Of a stretch of DNA of 47,889 bases, positions 17,948 to 25,177 are shown piece after piece. The DNA is from Chryseobacterium edaphi. GTDB taxonomy: Bacteria; Bacteroidota; Bacteroidia; Flavobacteriales; Weeksellaceae. The stretch spans positions 1 to 47,889 of the forward strand of contig NZ_JAOTEM010000008.1 of assembly GCF_025628985.1 (NCBI RefSeq). The letters are read 5' to 3'. How positions within the stretch are numbered: the stretch's first letter is position 1; every line of letters begins with the position of its first letter. The notes under the pieces are model-generated. The model was not told the origin of the DNA and made no database searches. It saw nothing but the letters and a program-made list of their open reading frames with translations. The position numbers were made by a program, and so were the translations under genes.

Positions 17948-19509
17948 CGCAACAAAGTCTTTGGCAGTTTGTTTCAGAACAGCACGAAAAACTATTGACT
18001 CAAATAACACAACATTTGGGATTGACGTTTTTGTCATTACTTTTAGCGATTATCGTTGGTTTGCCTTTAGGAATTTTCATTGCAAGAAAAAAAAAATTAT
18101 CAGGATCAGTTTTGGGAATTGCCGGGATTTTACAGACCATTCCGAGTATTGCTTTGTTGGGATTTATGATTCCGGCTTTTGGAATCGGTGCAACTCCGGC
18201 CATCGTCGCGTTGTTAATTTATGCGCTTTTACCGATTATACGGAATACATATACAGGAATTACCGGAGTAAATCCCGCAGTCATAGAATCTGCAAAAGCA
18301 ATGGGAATGAACTGGAAACAGTTGCTTTTTAAAGTTGAACTTCCTTTGGCGATGCCCGTTATTATTGCAGGAATACGAACTGCAGCTGTAATCAATGTGG
18401 GTGTTGCGACTTTAGCATCATTTGTTGCGGCGGGAGGTTTAGGAGAATTTATTTTTGGTGGAATTTCATTAAACAATACCAACATGATTTTGGCAGGAGC
18501 AATTCCTGCGGCTCTACTAGCTGTTTTGTTGGATAAAATAATCGCTGTTTTTCAGAAATTTAAATATCACGATCTTCAGAAACTCAAATATATTATTCCT
18601 GCGATTTTTATTATTTGCGGTGCAGTTTATTTTTTAGCTTCAACGTCTGAAAATAAATTGAAAGCTGGTTTTACGCCAGAATTTATGGGAAGACAGGACG
18701 GAGATTTGGGTTTGCGATCCGTTTATGGTTTGAATGTAAATCCAAAGGTTGTCAATGATGCCGTCATGTATAAAGCAGCTTATGAAGGCGAATTGGATCT
18801 CATTAGCGGATATTCTACAGACGGAAGAATCAAAGCTTTTGATCTGTACGTTTTGGAAGATGACAAGAAAATATTTCCGCCATATTTTGCAGCTCCGATC
18901 ATTAAAACCAAGACTTTAGAGAAATTTCCTGAACTCGAAAAAATACTTGATTTGTTGGCCGGAAAATTAAATGATTCGATCATGACGGATCTTAATTACA
19001 AATCAGATTATCTCAATCAAACGCCGGAAAAAATTGCGAAGGATTTTTTAGTTAAAAATAATTTATATAAAATTTCAAATAAAGGAAATTCAGGAACAAT
19101 AAGGATTGGGTCAAAGATTTTTGGTGAACAGTATATTTTGGCTGAAATGTATAAAATGCTGATCGAAGGCTATACAAATTATAAAGTTGAAACAAAAACC
19201 GGACTTGGCGGAACGAAGATTTGCTTTGATGCATTAATGAACGACGCCATCGATTTTTATCCTGAATATACAGGAACAGGACTTTTAGTTTTATTAAAAC
19301 CTGACGAAAAAACACTTTCAACCGTGACAAAAAGTGCTGAAAACACCTATCAATATGTCAACTCAGAATTTCGAAAACAATACGGAATTAAATGGTTGAA
19401 ACCTCTTGGATTTAATAATTCTTATGCGTTAATGATGCGAAAAAAACAATCGGAAGAATTAAAAATAAAAACAATTTCGGATCTGAAACATTATCTGAAT
19501 TCAAATTAA
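17944..19509 (+). CDS. Fused permease and substrate-binding protein, EgtU/OpuCB-OpuCC type, binding domain permuted
   Basis: The 521-residue protein joins an ABC permease domain (about 1-205, with a coupling loop around ESAKAMGMNWKQLLFKVELP) to a membrane helix (216-233) and a quaternary-amine type binding domain outside the membrane. Fusions of this kind are known in ergothioneine uptake (EgtU). In the usual order the binding domain starts with the GSKxFxEQ strand and reaches the PEF segment in its middle. Here the order is reversed. FTPEFMGRQDGDLGLRSVYG comes first (243-262), through FPPYFAAP (311-318), to about 374. The normally N-terminal half (IRIGSKIFGEQYILAEM, FYPEYTGTGLL) follows at 386-521 and ends at KTISDLKHYLNSN, where the PEF half would normally continue. 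This is a circular permutation. Ligand specificity for ergothioneine is inferred from the operon. Confidence 0.88.
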   Translation: MTQQSLWQFVSEQHEKLLTQITQHLGLTFLSLLLAIIVGLPLGIFIARKKKLSGSVLGIAGILQTIPSIALLGFMIPAFGIGATPAIVALLIYALLPIIRNTYTGITGVNPAVIESAKAMGMNWKQLLFKVELPLAMPVIIAGIRTAAVINVGVATLASFVAAGGLGEFIFGGISLNNTNMILAGAIPAALLAVLLDKIIAVFQKFKYHDLQKLKYIIPAIFIICGAVYFLASTSENKLKAGFTPEFMGRQDGDLGLRSVYGLNVNPKVVNDAVMYKAAYEGELDLISGYSTDGRIKAFDLYVLEDDKKIFPPYFAAPIIKTKTLEKFPELEKILDLLAGKLNDSIMTDLNYKSDYLNQTPEKIAKDFLVKNNLYKISNKGNSGTIRIGSKIFGEQYILAEMYKMLIEGYTNYKVETKTGLGGTKICFDALMNDAIDFYPEYTGTGLLVLLKPDEKTLSTVTKSAENTYQYVNSEFRKQYGIKWLKPLGFNNSYALMMRKKQSEELKIKTISDLKHYLNSN

Positions 19510-19518
19510 AAAGGCAAA

Positions 19519-20682
19519 ATGAAATATAATTTTGATGAAATCATAAATCGCAAAAATACTAATTCTGTAAAATGGGACTTGATTAAAAATCAGGAAGTCT
19601 TGCCAATGTGGGTTGCGGATATGGATTTTAAAACCGCTCCTGAAATTACCCAGGCTATTTCAGATAAAATTTCAGAGGGAATTTTTGGATACAGCATCAT
19701 TCCTGCAAACTTTAATGATGTAATTATTGATTGGTGGAGAGAAAATCATGATTTTGTCATCGAAAAAGACTGGGTTTTGCCTGTTCCGGGAATGATTCTT
19801 TCACTCTCAGCAATTGTCAGAACCTTTGTCAAACCGGATGAAAACGTCATTTTGCAGACACCAGTTTACAATCATTTTTTCAACATTGTTGACAATTGCA
19901 GTTGCAATCTTGTTGAGAATAATCTCATTTATGAAAACGGAAATTATCAGATTGATTTTGAAGATCTGGAAATCAAAGCTTCTGATCCTAAAACCAGATT
20001 GCTGTTAATCAGCAATCCTCATAATCCTGTAGGAAGAGTCTGGACAAAAACTGAACTTGAAAAAATAGCTGAAATTTGTGCGAAACATAAAGTAATGATC
20101 GTTTCAGATGAAATTCACGCCGACTTGGTTTTTGAAAATCATCAACATATACCTTTTGCAAAAATCGCTGAAAATCATGATCTTGTTTCTGTGACTTGCG
20201 GTTCACCCTGTAAAACTTTTAATTTGTCAGGCTTATCAATTTCTTATATCATTTCTCAAGATAAAAATATTTTAAACCAAATTTATAAAACTCTGGAAGT
20301 TCAGGAAACCGTTTATCCAAATCCGATTGCAGCAGATGCAATGATTGCTGCCTACACAAAAGGAAAAAACTGGCTAGATGAACTGAAAATATATCTCTGG
20401 GATAATTACCAGTTTTTATTAAATTTTTGCAAAGAACATTTACCTAATATCAAAGTAATTCCTTTACAGGCAACATATCTTGTTTGGCTGGATTGTAGTT
20501 TTTTTAATAAAACGTCAGACGAGCTTTCAAAAATTTTACTTGATGAAGAAAAGCTCTGGATCAATTCCGGAACGATGTACGGAAAAGCAGGAGAAGGTTT
20601 TTTAAGAATCAATATTGCCTGTCCGAGAGAACTTTTGGTTGATGGTTTAAAGAGACTGGAAAATTTTTATCTGAAAAATTAA
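19519..20682 (+). CDS. MalY/PatB-type PLP C-S lyase, candidate ergothioneine-forming EgtE
   Basis: The 387-residue enzyme is a fold-type I PLP protein of the MalY/PatB group. Seen are MWVADMDFKTAPEI (30-43), GYSI (57-60), NPHNPVGRVW (166-175), SDEIHADLVF (196-205) and the PLP lysine K232 in GSPCKTFNLSGLS. The commoner motif has Ser before the lysine; here it is Cys231. The gene lies 9 bases after the importer gene as the last member of the egt operon. I infer that it cleaves the cysteinyl C-S bond of the hercynine-cysteine sulfoxide to give ergothioneine, pyruvate and ammonia. Cystathionine beta-lyase activity is the alternative. Family assignment is firm; the EgtE role is contextual. Confidence 0.85.
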   Translation: MKYNFDEIINRKNTNSVKWDLIKNQEVLPMWVADMDFKTAPEITQAISDKISEGIFGYSIIPANFNDVIIDWWRENHDFVIEKDWVLPVPGMILSLSAIVRTFVKPDENVILQTPVYNHFFNIVDNCSCNLVENNLIYENGNYQIDFEDLEIKASDPKTRLLLISNPHNPVGRVWTKTELEKIAEICAKHKVMIVSDEIHADLVFENHQHIPFAKIAENHDLVSVTCGSPCKTFNLSGLSISYIISQDKNILNQIYKTLEVQETVYPNPIAADAMIAAYTKGKNWLDELKIYLWDNYQFLLNFCKEHLPNIKVIPLQATYLVWLDCSFFNKTSDELSKILLDEEKLWINSGTMYGKAGEGFLRINIACPRELLVDGLKRLENFYLKN

Positions 20683-20756
20683 GGTTAAATGTTTTTAGAC
20701 ATTTGCATCAAATTTGCAACTCGAAAAGTTATTCATTTAATACTTAGATAGAAACT

Positions 20757-21434
20757 ATGAGGATTGAAAGCGAAAATATTTACAAAAATTTTCTGACATA
20801 TTTCAAAGATAAAAGAAAGACGTTTTTTCTTTGCTTTTCGATATTCTTCATTTTTGTTTTTTTGCTCTTGAGTTTCTATGTCATGAATTTTTCTCCGGAA
20901 TCTTTTGATCTTTTGGTTAGTCAGGAAATTCAGGAAGATCAAAATTTAATTTTAGATACCTTGATGAAAGCCTTCAGTTGGTTGGGAACAGTTTACGTTG
21001 CTGCAATTATGGTTTTCGCATTTGCATTGATTTTCTTTATTTTTAAATACGTCAAAGAAGGATTTTTTATGCTGTCCTGTATTTTATCAGGCGGAGTGAG
21101 TTATCTTTTAAAGATGTTGATTGATCGTCCAAGACCGACCGTTGATTTTGTCAGGATTGTGGAAGAAACACACTATCAAAGTTTTCCGAGTGGTCATGTG
21201 CTTTTTTTCACCGTATTTTTTAGTTCTTTAATGATCATTGCTTTGTACTCAAAAATTCTGAAAATTTCAGTAAAAATTCTCGTCTCTCTGGTTTGTCTTT
21301 CAGTGATTGTGGCAGGAGCGGTTTCACGCATTTACTTGGGAGCACATTGGTTTACAGATGTGATCGGAGGTTTTATTGTTGGAGTTCTTTTCGTGATGAT
21401 TACGGGAAGTATTTATATCAGAAGTAAAAAATAA
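20757..21434 (+). CDS. PAP2-family membrane phosphatase
   Basis: The 225-residue protein has about six membrane helices and the three-part phosphatase signature of the PAP2 family. These parts are KMLIDRPRP (119-127), PSGH (144-147) and SRIYLGAHWFTD (190-201), with His147 and His197 as the likely catalytic pair. Such enzymes remove phosphate from lipid phosphates such as phosphatidate or undecaprenyl pyrophosphate at the outer face of the inner membrane; the substrate cannot be told from sequence. The gene begins 74 bases after the C-S lyase gene without a clear terminator between, so some read-through from the egt operon is possible. Confidence 0.9.
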   Translation: MRIESENIYKNFLTYFKDKRKTFFLCFSIFFIFVFLLLSFYVMNFSPESFDLLVSQEIQEDQNLILDTLMKAFSWLGTVYVAAIMVFAFALIFFIFKYVKEGFFMLSCILSGGVSYLLKMLIDRPRPTVDFVRIVEETHYQSFPSGHVLFFTVFFSSLMIIALYSKILKISVKILVSLVCLSVIVAGAVSRIYLGAHWFTDVIGGFIVGVLFVMITGSIYIRSKK

Positions 21435-21444
21435 AACATAAAAA

Positions 21445-21478
21445 TCGCCGTCAAAAATTTCTGACAGCGACTGTATTT
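21445..21478. terminator. Bidirectional hairpin between convergent genes
   Basis: TCGCCGTCA (21445-21453) and TGACAGCGA (21462-21470) pair with one mismatch around an 8-base loop. The hairpin is flanked by AT-rich runs on both sides. It lies between the convergent PAP2 and KAS III-like genes and can end transcription from both. Confidence 0.65.
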
Positions 21479-21496
21479 TAATTTAAAGATTCAAAT

Positions 21497-22555
21497 TTAC
21501 ACTCTGTAAGTAAATGCATTGATGTTCATTCCGGCTCCAACTGATGCGAAAAGAATGATATCACCTTCAGCGAAAGAATGCTCATCCATTTCACCTTTCA
21601 TAATCAAATCGTATAAGGTAGGAATTGTTGCTACACTGCTGTTCCCAAATTTATGAATAGACATCGGCATAATATCGGCAGGAGCAGTCAAGCCATATAA
21701 ACTGTAAAATCTTTCGATAATCGCTTCATCCATTTTTTCGTTTGCCTGATGAATAAGGATTTTTTTCAAATCTTTAATTTCGATTCCTGCTTTTTCAAGA
21801 CAAGATTTCATGGCTAAAGGAACTTTTGTTAAAGCAAATTCATAGATCTTTCTGCCTTTCATTTTGATATAACGAATGTCAGATTCGTCGTCTTGTTTAT
21901 ATGAAGTTCCAAAAAATAAATAATTGGCTTCGTCGTAAGAATACGTTGCGCTTTCGTGTGAAAGAATCCCATTATTTTCATCGGTAGCTTCCACAATTAC
22001 AGCACCTGCACCGTCTGCATAAATCATAGAATCACGGTCGTATGGATCGGTAACTCTTGATAAAGTTTCGGCTCCGATTACCAGACAACGTTTTGCAATT
22101 CCAGCTTTGACAAAAGAACTGGCGTGAATCATCGCTTCGTTCCAGCCGGGACAACCAAATAAAAGATCGTAGGCAACACAGCTCGGATTTTTTATACGTA
22201 ATTTACTTTTTACACGGGTTGCAATACTTGGAACCGTATCTGATTGAATTTTTCCTTTCTCAATATCCCCGTAATTATGAGCAACAATAATATAATCAAT
22301 TGTTTCGCGGTCAATATCTGCGTCTTTGATGGCTTTTTCTGCAGCAAAAAATGCAAGGTCAGATGTTACGTGCTGATTATCAGCGTATCTTCTTTCTTCA
22401 ATTCCGGTAATATCTTTAAATTTTCCTATAATAGATTCAGGAAATTTGATGGCCAAACCTTCTTCATTTAAAAATACATGGTCTGTGAAATCGGCATTTC
22501 TCATTACATTTTCAGGGGTGTAGCTGCCGGAACCTTTTATTCTTATATTCATCAT
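21497..22555 (-). CDS. Beta-ketoacyl-ACP synthase III-like protein
   Basis: The 352-residue product has the thiolase fold of the FabH (KAS III) family. Catalytic Cys135 lies in YDLLFGCPGWNEAM, His269 in LIHQANEKMDE and Asn305 in HKFGNSSVAT, which together form the Cys-His-Asn triad. The ends GSGSYTPE and FASVGAGMNINAFTYRV are typical. The family joins acyl-CoA to malonyl-ACP to begin fatty acid or related synthesis. Sequence around the active site (FGCPGW rather than the AACSGF of FabH) suggests a specialised member and not the housekeeping FabH. No other lipid synthesis gene adjoins it. Two ATG codons are adjacent at the start and the first was taken. Confidence 0.88.
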   Translation of the reverse strand: MMNIRIKGSGSYTPENVMRNADFTDHVFLNEEGLAIKFPESIIGKFKDITGIEERRYADNQHVTSDLAFFAAEKAIKDADIDRETIDYIIVAHNYGDIEKGKIQSDTVPSIATRVKSKLRIKNPSCVAYDLLFGCPGWNEAMIHASSFVKAGIAKRCLVIGAETLSRVTDPYDRDSMIYADGAGAVIVEATDENNGILSHESATYSYDEANYLFFGTSYKQDDESDIRYIKMKGRKIYEFALTKVPLAMKSCLEKAGIEIKDLKKILIHQANEKMDEAIIERFYSLYGLTAPADIMPMSIHKFGNSSVATIPTLYDLIMKGEMDEHSFAEGDIILFASVGAGMNINAFTYRV

Positions 22556-22741
22556 AAACGTCTTTAATACATACCCACTGAAAGTCTTGTTTTACGGAGT
22601 AATGTTCAAAATTATGATAATTCCCTGTCTTATTAGGGTTTTCGGTTAATTATTATAAAATTATTTTAAATTCTTAACATAGTACTTTTAAAACATTCTG
22701 ATTTTCAATTGTTTGTATATTTGAAATTGGAAGGCTTTAAG

Positions 22742-23203
22742 TTAAGATTTCTTTTTGTATTCTTCGATGTTTTTAAATTTTGTGTGAGATTCCCGTATTT
22801 GTCTTAAATGTTCAGATACAACCTTGGTGCTTTCGGGATCAAGATCTCCACTGGTCAATACTTCCTGATAAGCATTGATAGCATTTTGCTCACCATACAC
22901 TACATTCTCCAAAGTAGATTTCTCTTTATTACCGATGGGCAATGAATTTTTCAAATCAATCCAGGCTCTGTGAATAGCTCCTGCGGTGGATGCAGAATCA
23001 TCGGCTTTTCCACCTTTTTCCTGAATCAGGTTGATCAATTCAACTTTCATTAATTTTGAGTCGGAAATCATATGATCATATTCTCCCTTAAGATCAGAAT
23101 AAGATTCCCAAACTTTTCCTTCAACGTTCTCAAAACCTGCAATTCTGTCGTTGGTAATGTGCAGAAGATCATTTAAGATTACTGCAATTCTTTCGTTATT
23201 CAT
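22742..23203 (-). CDS. DUF2383 (PA2169-type) four-helix-bundle protein
   Basis: The 153-residue product is wholly helical and matches the DUF2383/PA2169 ferritin-like family in length and pattern: LNDLLHITNDRIAGFENVEG, then STAGAIHRAWIDLKNSL and NVVYGEQNAINAYQEVL. The biochemical role of the family is not established; it is often stress-induced. A close paralogue lies at 35623-36075 and shares LKNS, GAIHRAWIDL and the spacing of the helices. The gene is divergent from the photolyase gene, 153 bases away, which suggests joint response to light or oxidative stress. Confidence 0.88.
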   Translation of the reverse strand: MNNERIAVILNDLLHITNDRIAGFENVEGKVWESYSDLKGEYDHMISDSKLMKVELINLIQEKGGKADDSASTAGAIHRAWIDLKNSLPIGNKEKSTLENVVYGEQNAINAYQEVLTSGDLDPESTKVVSEHLRQIRESHTKFKNIEEYKKKS

Positions 23204-23356
23204 AATTCAAATTTTTTTGGTGTATTTAATTTGTACAAGAAGCATGCCCTGACTAGATCACACTTATCGAAAATGAAGGCGATGATAAATTTAGCTATAA
23301 AAGAATCGTGGTTTAAGATTTGCATCTTGTCATGAAGTAATTTTTTATTTTTTTAA

Positions 23357-24649
23357 ATGACTAAGATCAACATTTTTTGGTTTCGCAGAGATTTAAGGCT
23401 TGAAGATAATGCAGCATTGTACCATGCTTTAAAATCAGATCTAAAAGTATTGCCCATATTTATTTTTGACAGAGAAATTCTTGATCAGTTGGCAGATAAA
23501 TCTGATAAAAGGGTAGATTATATTCATCAAGCTTTGACAGAAATCAACGACGAACTAAAAAAACATAAATCTTCATTAAAGACTTTCTACGGAAAACCAT
23601 TGGAAGTCTTTAAAAAATTAGTTAAAGATTTTGACGTTGATACGGTTTTTTGTAACAGAGATTACGAACCGCAAGCAATTAAAAGAGATGAAGCTATTGC
23701 AGAGTTGTTGAGTAAAAAAGATATTAAATTTTCAGATTATAAAGATCAGGTTGTTTTCGAAAAAGATGAAGTGCTGAAAGATGACAATTCGCCGTATACT
23801 GTTTTTACACCCTATTCCAAAAAGTGGAAACTGAATTTCAATCATATTAAAATTACAACGTTTAATGGTGATTTGTCAAATTTTATTCAAATAAAAAATG
23901 AAGAAATTCTCAGCTTAAAAGAAATTGGTTTCGAAAAAACGGATTTCGAATTTAAAAAGCCGACATTACAAAAGCAAATTATCGATACTTATGATAAAAA
24001 TCGTGATTTCCCGGCTTTAGATCATACAACACGTTTAGGAATTGCTTTGCGTTTCGGTACCATTTCAGTACGGAAATGTGTAGAATTTGCCTCAAAGCAT
24101 AACGAAATCTGGCTGAATGAATTGATCTGGAGAGAATTTTTTATGCAGATATTGTTTCATTTTCCGCATGTTGTGAATCAATGTTTTAAAAAGAAATATG
24201 AGAATATTGAATGGCGAAATGATGAGAAAGAATTTAAACTCTGGTGCGATGGAAAAACAGGTTATCCGATTGTAGATGCAGGAATGCGACAGCTTAACGA
24301 AACCGGATTTATGCACAATAGAGTAAGAATGATCACTGCAAGCTTTTTGACTAAGCATCTTTTAATTGATTGGCGATGGGGAGAAGCTTATTTTGCAGAA
24401 AAACTTTTGGATTATGAATTGTCTTCCAACAACGGAAACTGGCAATGGGCAGCAGGTTGCGGTTGCGATGCAGCTCCTTATTTCAGGGTTTTCAGTCCGG
24501 AAGCTCAAACTGCAAAATTTGATAAAGATTTAAAATATATCAAAGAATGGTTGCCTGAAAATTATAATGAAAAGCCAATCGTTGAGCACAAATCTGCAAG
24601 AGAAAGAGCTTTGAAGGTATATAAAAAAGGTTTGGAAGAGGTAGACTAA
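23357..24649 (+). CDS. phrB: Deoxyribodipyrimidine photolyase (class I CPD photolyase)
   Basis: The 430-residue flavoprotein repairs UV-made cyclobutane pyrimidine dimers with blue light. An N-terminal antenna-binding Rossmann domain (about 1-130) begins FWFRRDLRLEDN (7-18). The C-terminal helical FAD domain includes TRLGIALRFGTIS (225-237), WREFFMQILFHFP (258-270), GYPIVDAGMRQL (302-313) and NNGNWQWAAGCGCDAAPYF (358-376). The Trp residues of an electron-transfer chain appear in place. Length is slightly short of the E. coli enzyme but complete. Cryptochrome-like members cannot be wholly excluded, but the repair-type motifs are intact. Confidence 0.92.
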   Translation: MTKINIFWFRRDLRLEDNAALYHALKSDLKVLPIFIFDREILDQLADKSDKRVDYIHQALTEINDELKKHKSSLKTFYGKPLEVFKKLVKDFDVDTVFCNRDYEPQAIKRDEAIAELLSKKDIKFSDYKDQVVFEKDEVLKDDNSPYTVFTPYSKKWKLNFNHIKITTFNGDLSNFIQIKNEEILSLKEIGFEKTDFEFKKPTLQKQIIDTYDKNRDFPALDHTTRLGIALRFGTISVRKCVEFASKHNEIWLNELIWREFFMQILFHFPHVVNQCFKKKYENIEWRNDEKEFKLWCDGKTGYPIVDAGMRQLNETGFMHNRVRMITASFLTKHLLIDWRWGEAYFAEKLLDYELSSNNGNWQWAAGCGCDAAPYFRVFSPEAQTAKFDKDLKYIKEWLPENYNEKPIVEHKSARERALKVYKKGLEEVD

Positions 24650-24675
24650 GTTACTTTTTTAAGTTTTTTAATCAA

Positions 24676-25008
24676 TTATTCTTCTGAAGAGTCAATAGAA
24701 TTAGGATCAATAACTTTGGTAACAACACCGTGACCGATCAAATTTTCTCCTTCAAAAAAATCAAAATCTAAACCTTCATAAATTTTCCCTGTCACATATT
24801 CACTTTTTAATAAAGCAATTTCTGCAGTAGAGGTATCACCAGGAAAAACCAAATCAGTTCCCAGAAATGTTTGTACACCTATATATAATTCCAGATCGAA
24901 AGGAAATTTTATCAAAGGTCTGTAACCGGATGAAACCGGGGTAGTTTTTACACCGTCTTTTGATGGTAAATATGTAAGGAGTGCCGTGAAATTGGGTTTG
25001 ATTTTCAT
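24676..25008 (-). CDS. Stand-alone EF-Tu C-terminal-domain-like protein
   Basis: The 110-residue product resembles domain III of elongation factor Tu on its own: ALLTYLPSKDGVKTTPVSSG with YRPLIKF, DLVFPGDTSTAEIALL, and the closing GEN-LIGHGVVTKVI pattern. The G domain and domain II are absent. Free proteins with this beta-barrel occur in Bacteroidota and other bacteria with no known function. The gene converges on the photolyase gene with only 26 bases between the stops and no clear hairpin there. A role in translation is not implied by the domain alone. Confidence 0.7.
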   Translation of the reverse strand: MKIKPNFTALLTYLPSKDGVKTTPVSSGYRPLIKFPFDLELYIGVQTFLGTDLVFPGDTSTAEIALLKSEYVTGKIYEGLDFDFFEGENLIGHGVVTKVIDPNSIDSSEE

Positions 25009-25177
25009 TCTTTGGAGTGAATTTTTTAAGTTAGAAACGAATTTATGAAAAATTAAATATAATCTCGTTTTGAAGCTAAGATAATTCGTCTCACAACATC
25101 TTTCCTGTTATTGGCTTGATTTTAGATGAGTCATAATAAATCACTCTTACTATTAGTTAAGATCAAAATTATTACAT

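Noticed and set aside
17874..18332. 152-codon frame spanning the ATPase-permease junction
   Set aside because: Shadow frame with Arg/Ser-rich low-quality sequence; both real genes are intact and overlap by ATGA.
22607..22614. TAATTTTG (minus strand) as promoter of the KAS III-like gene
   Set aside because: The -7 form fits, but there is no TTG at the expected distance upstream, so support is too weak.
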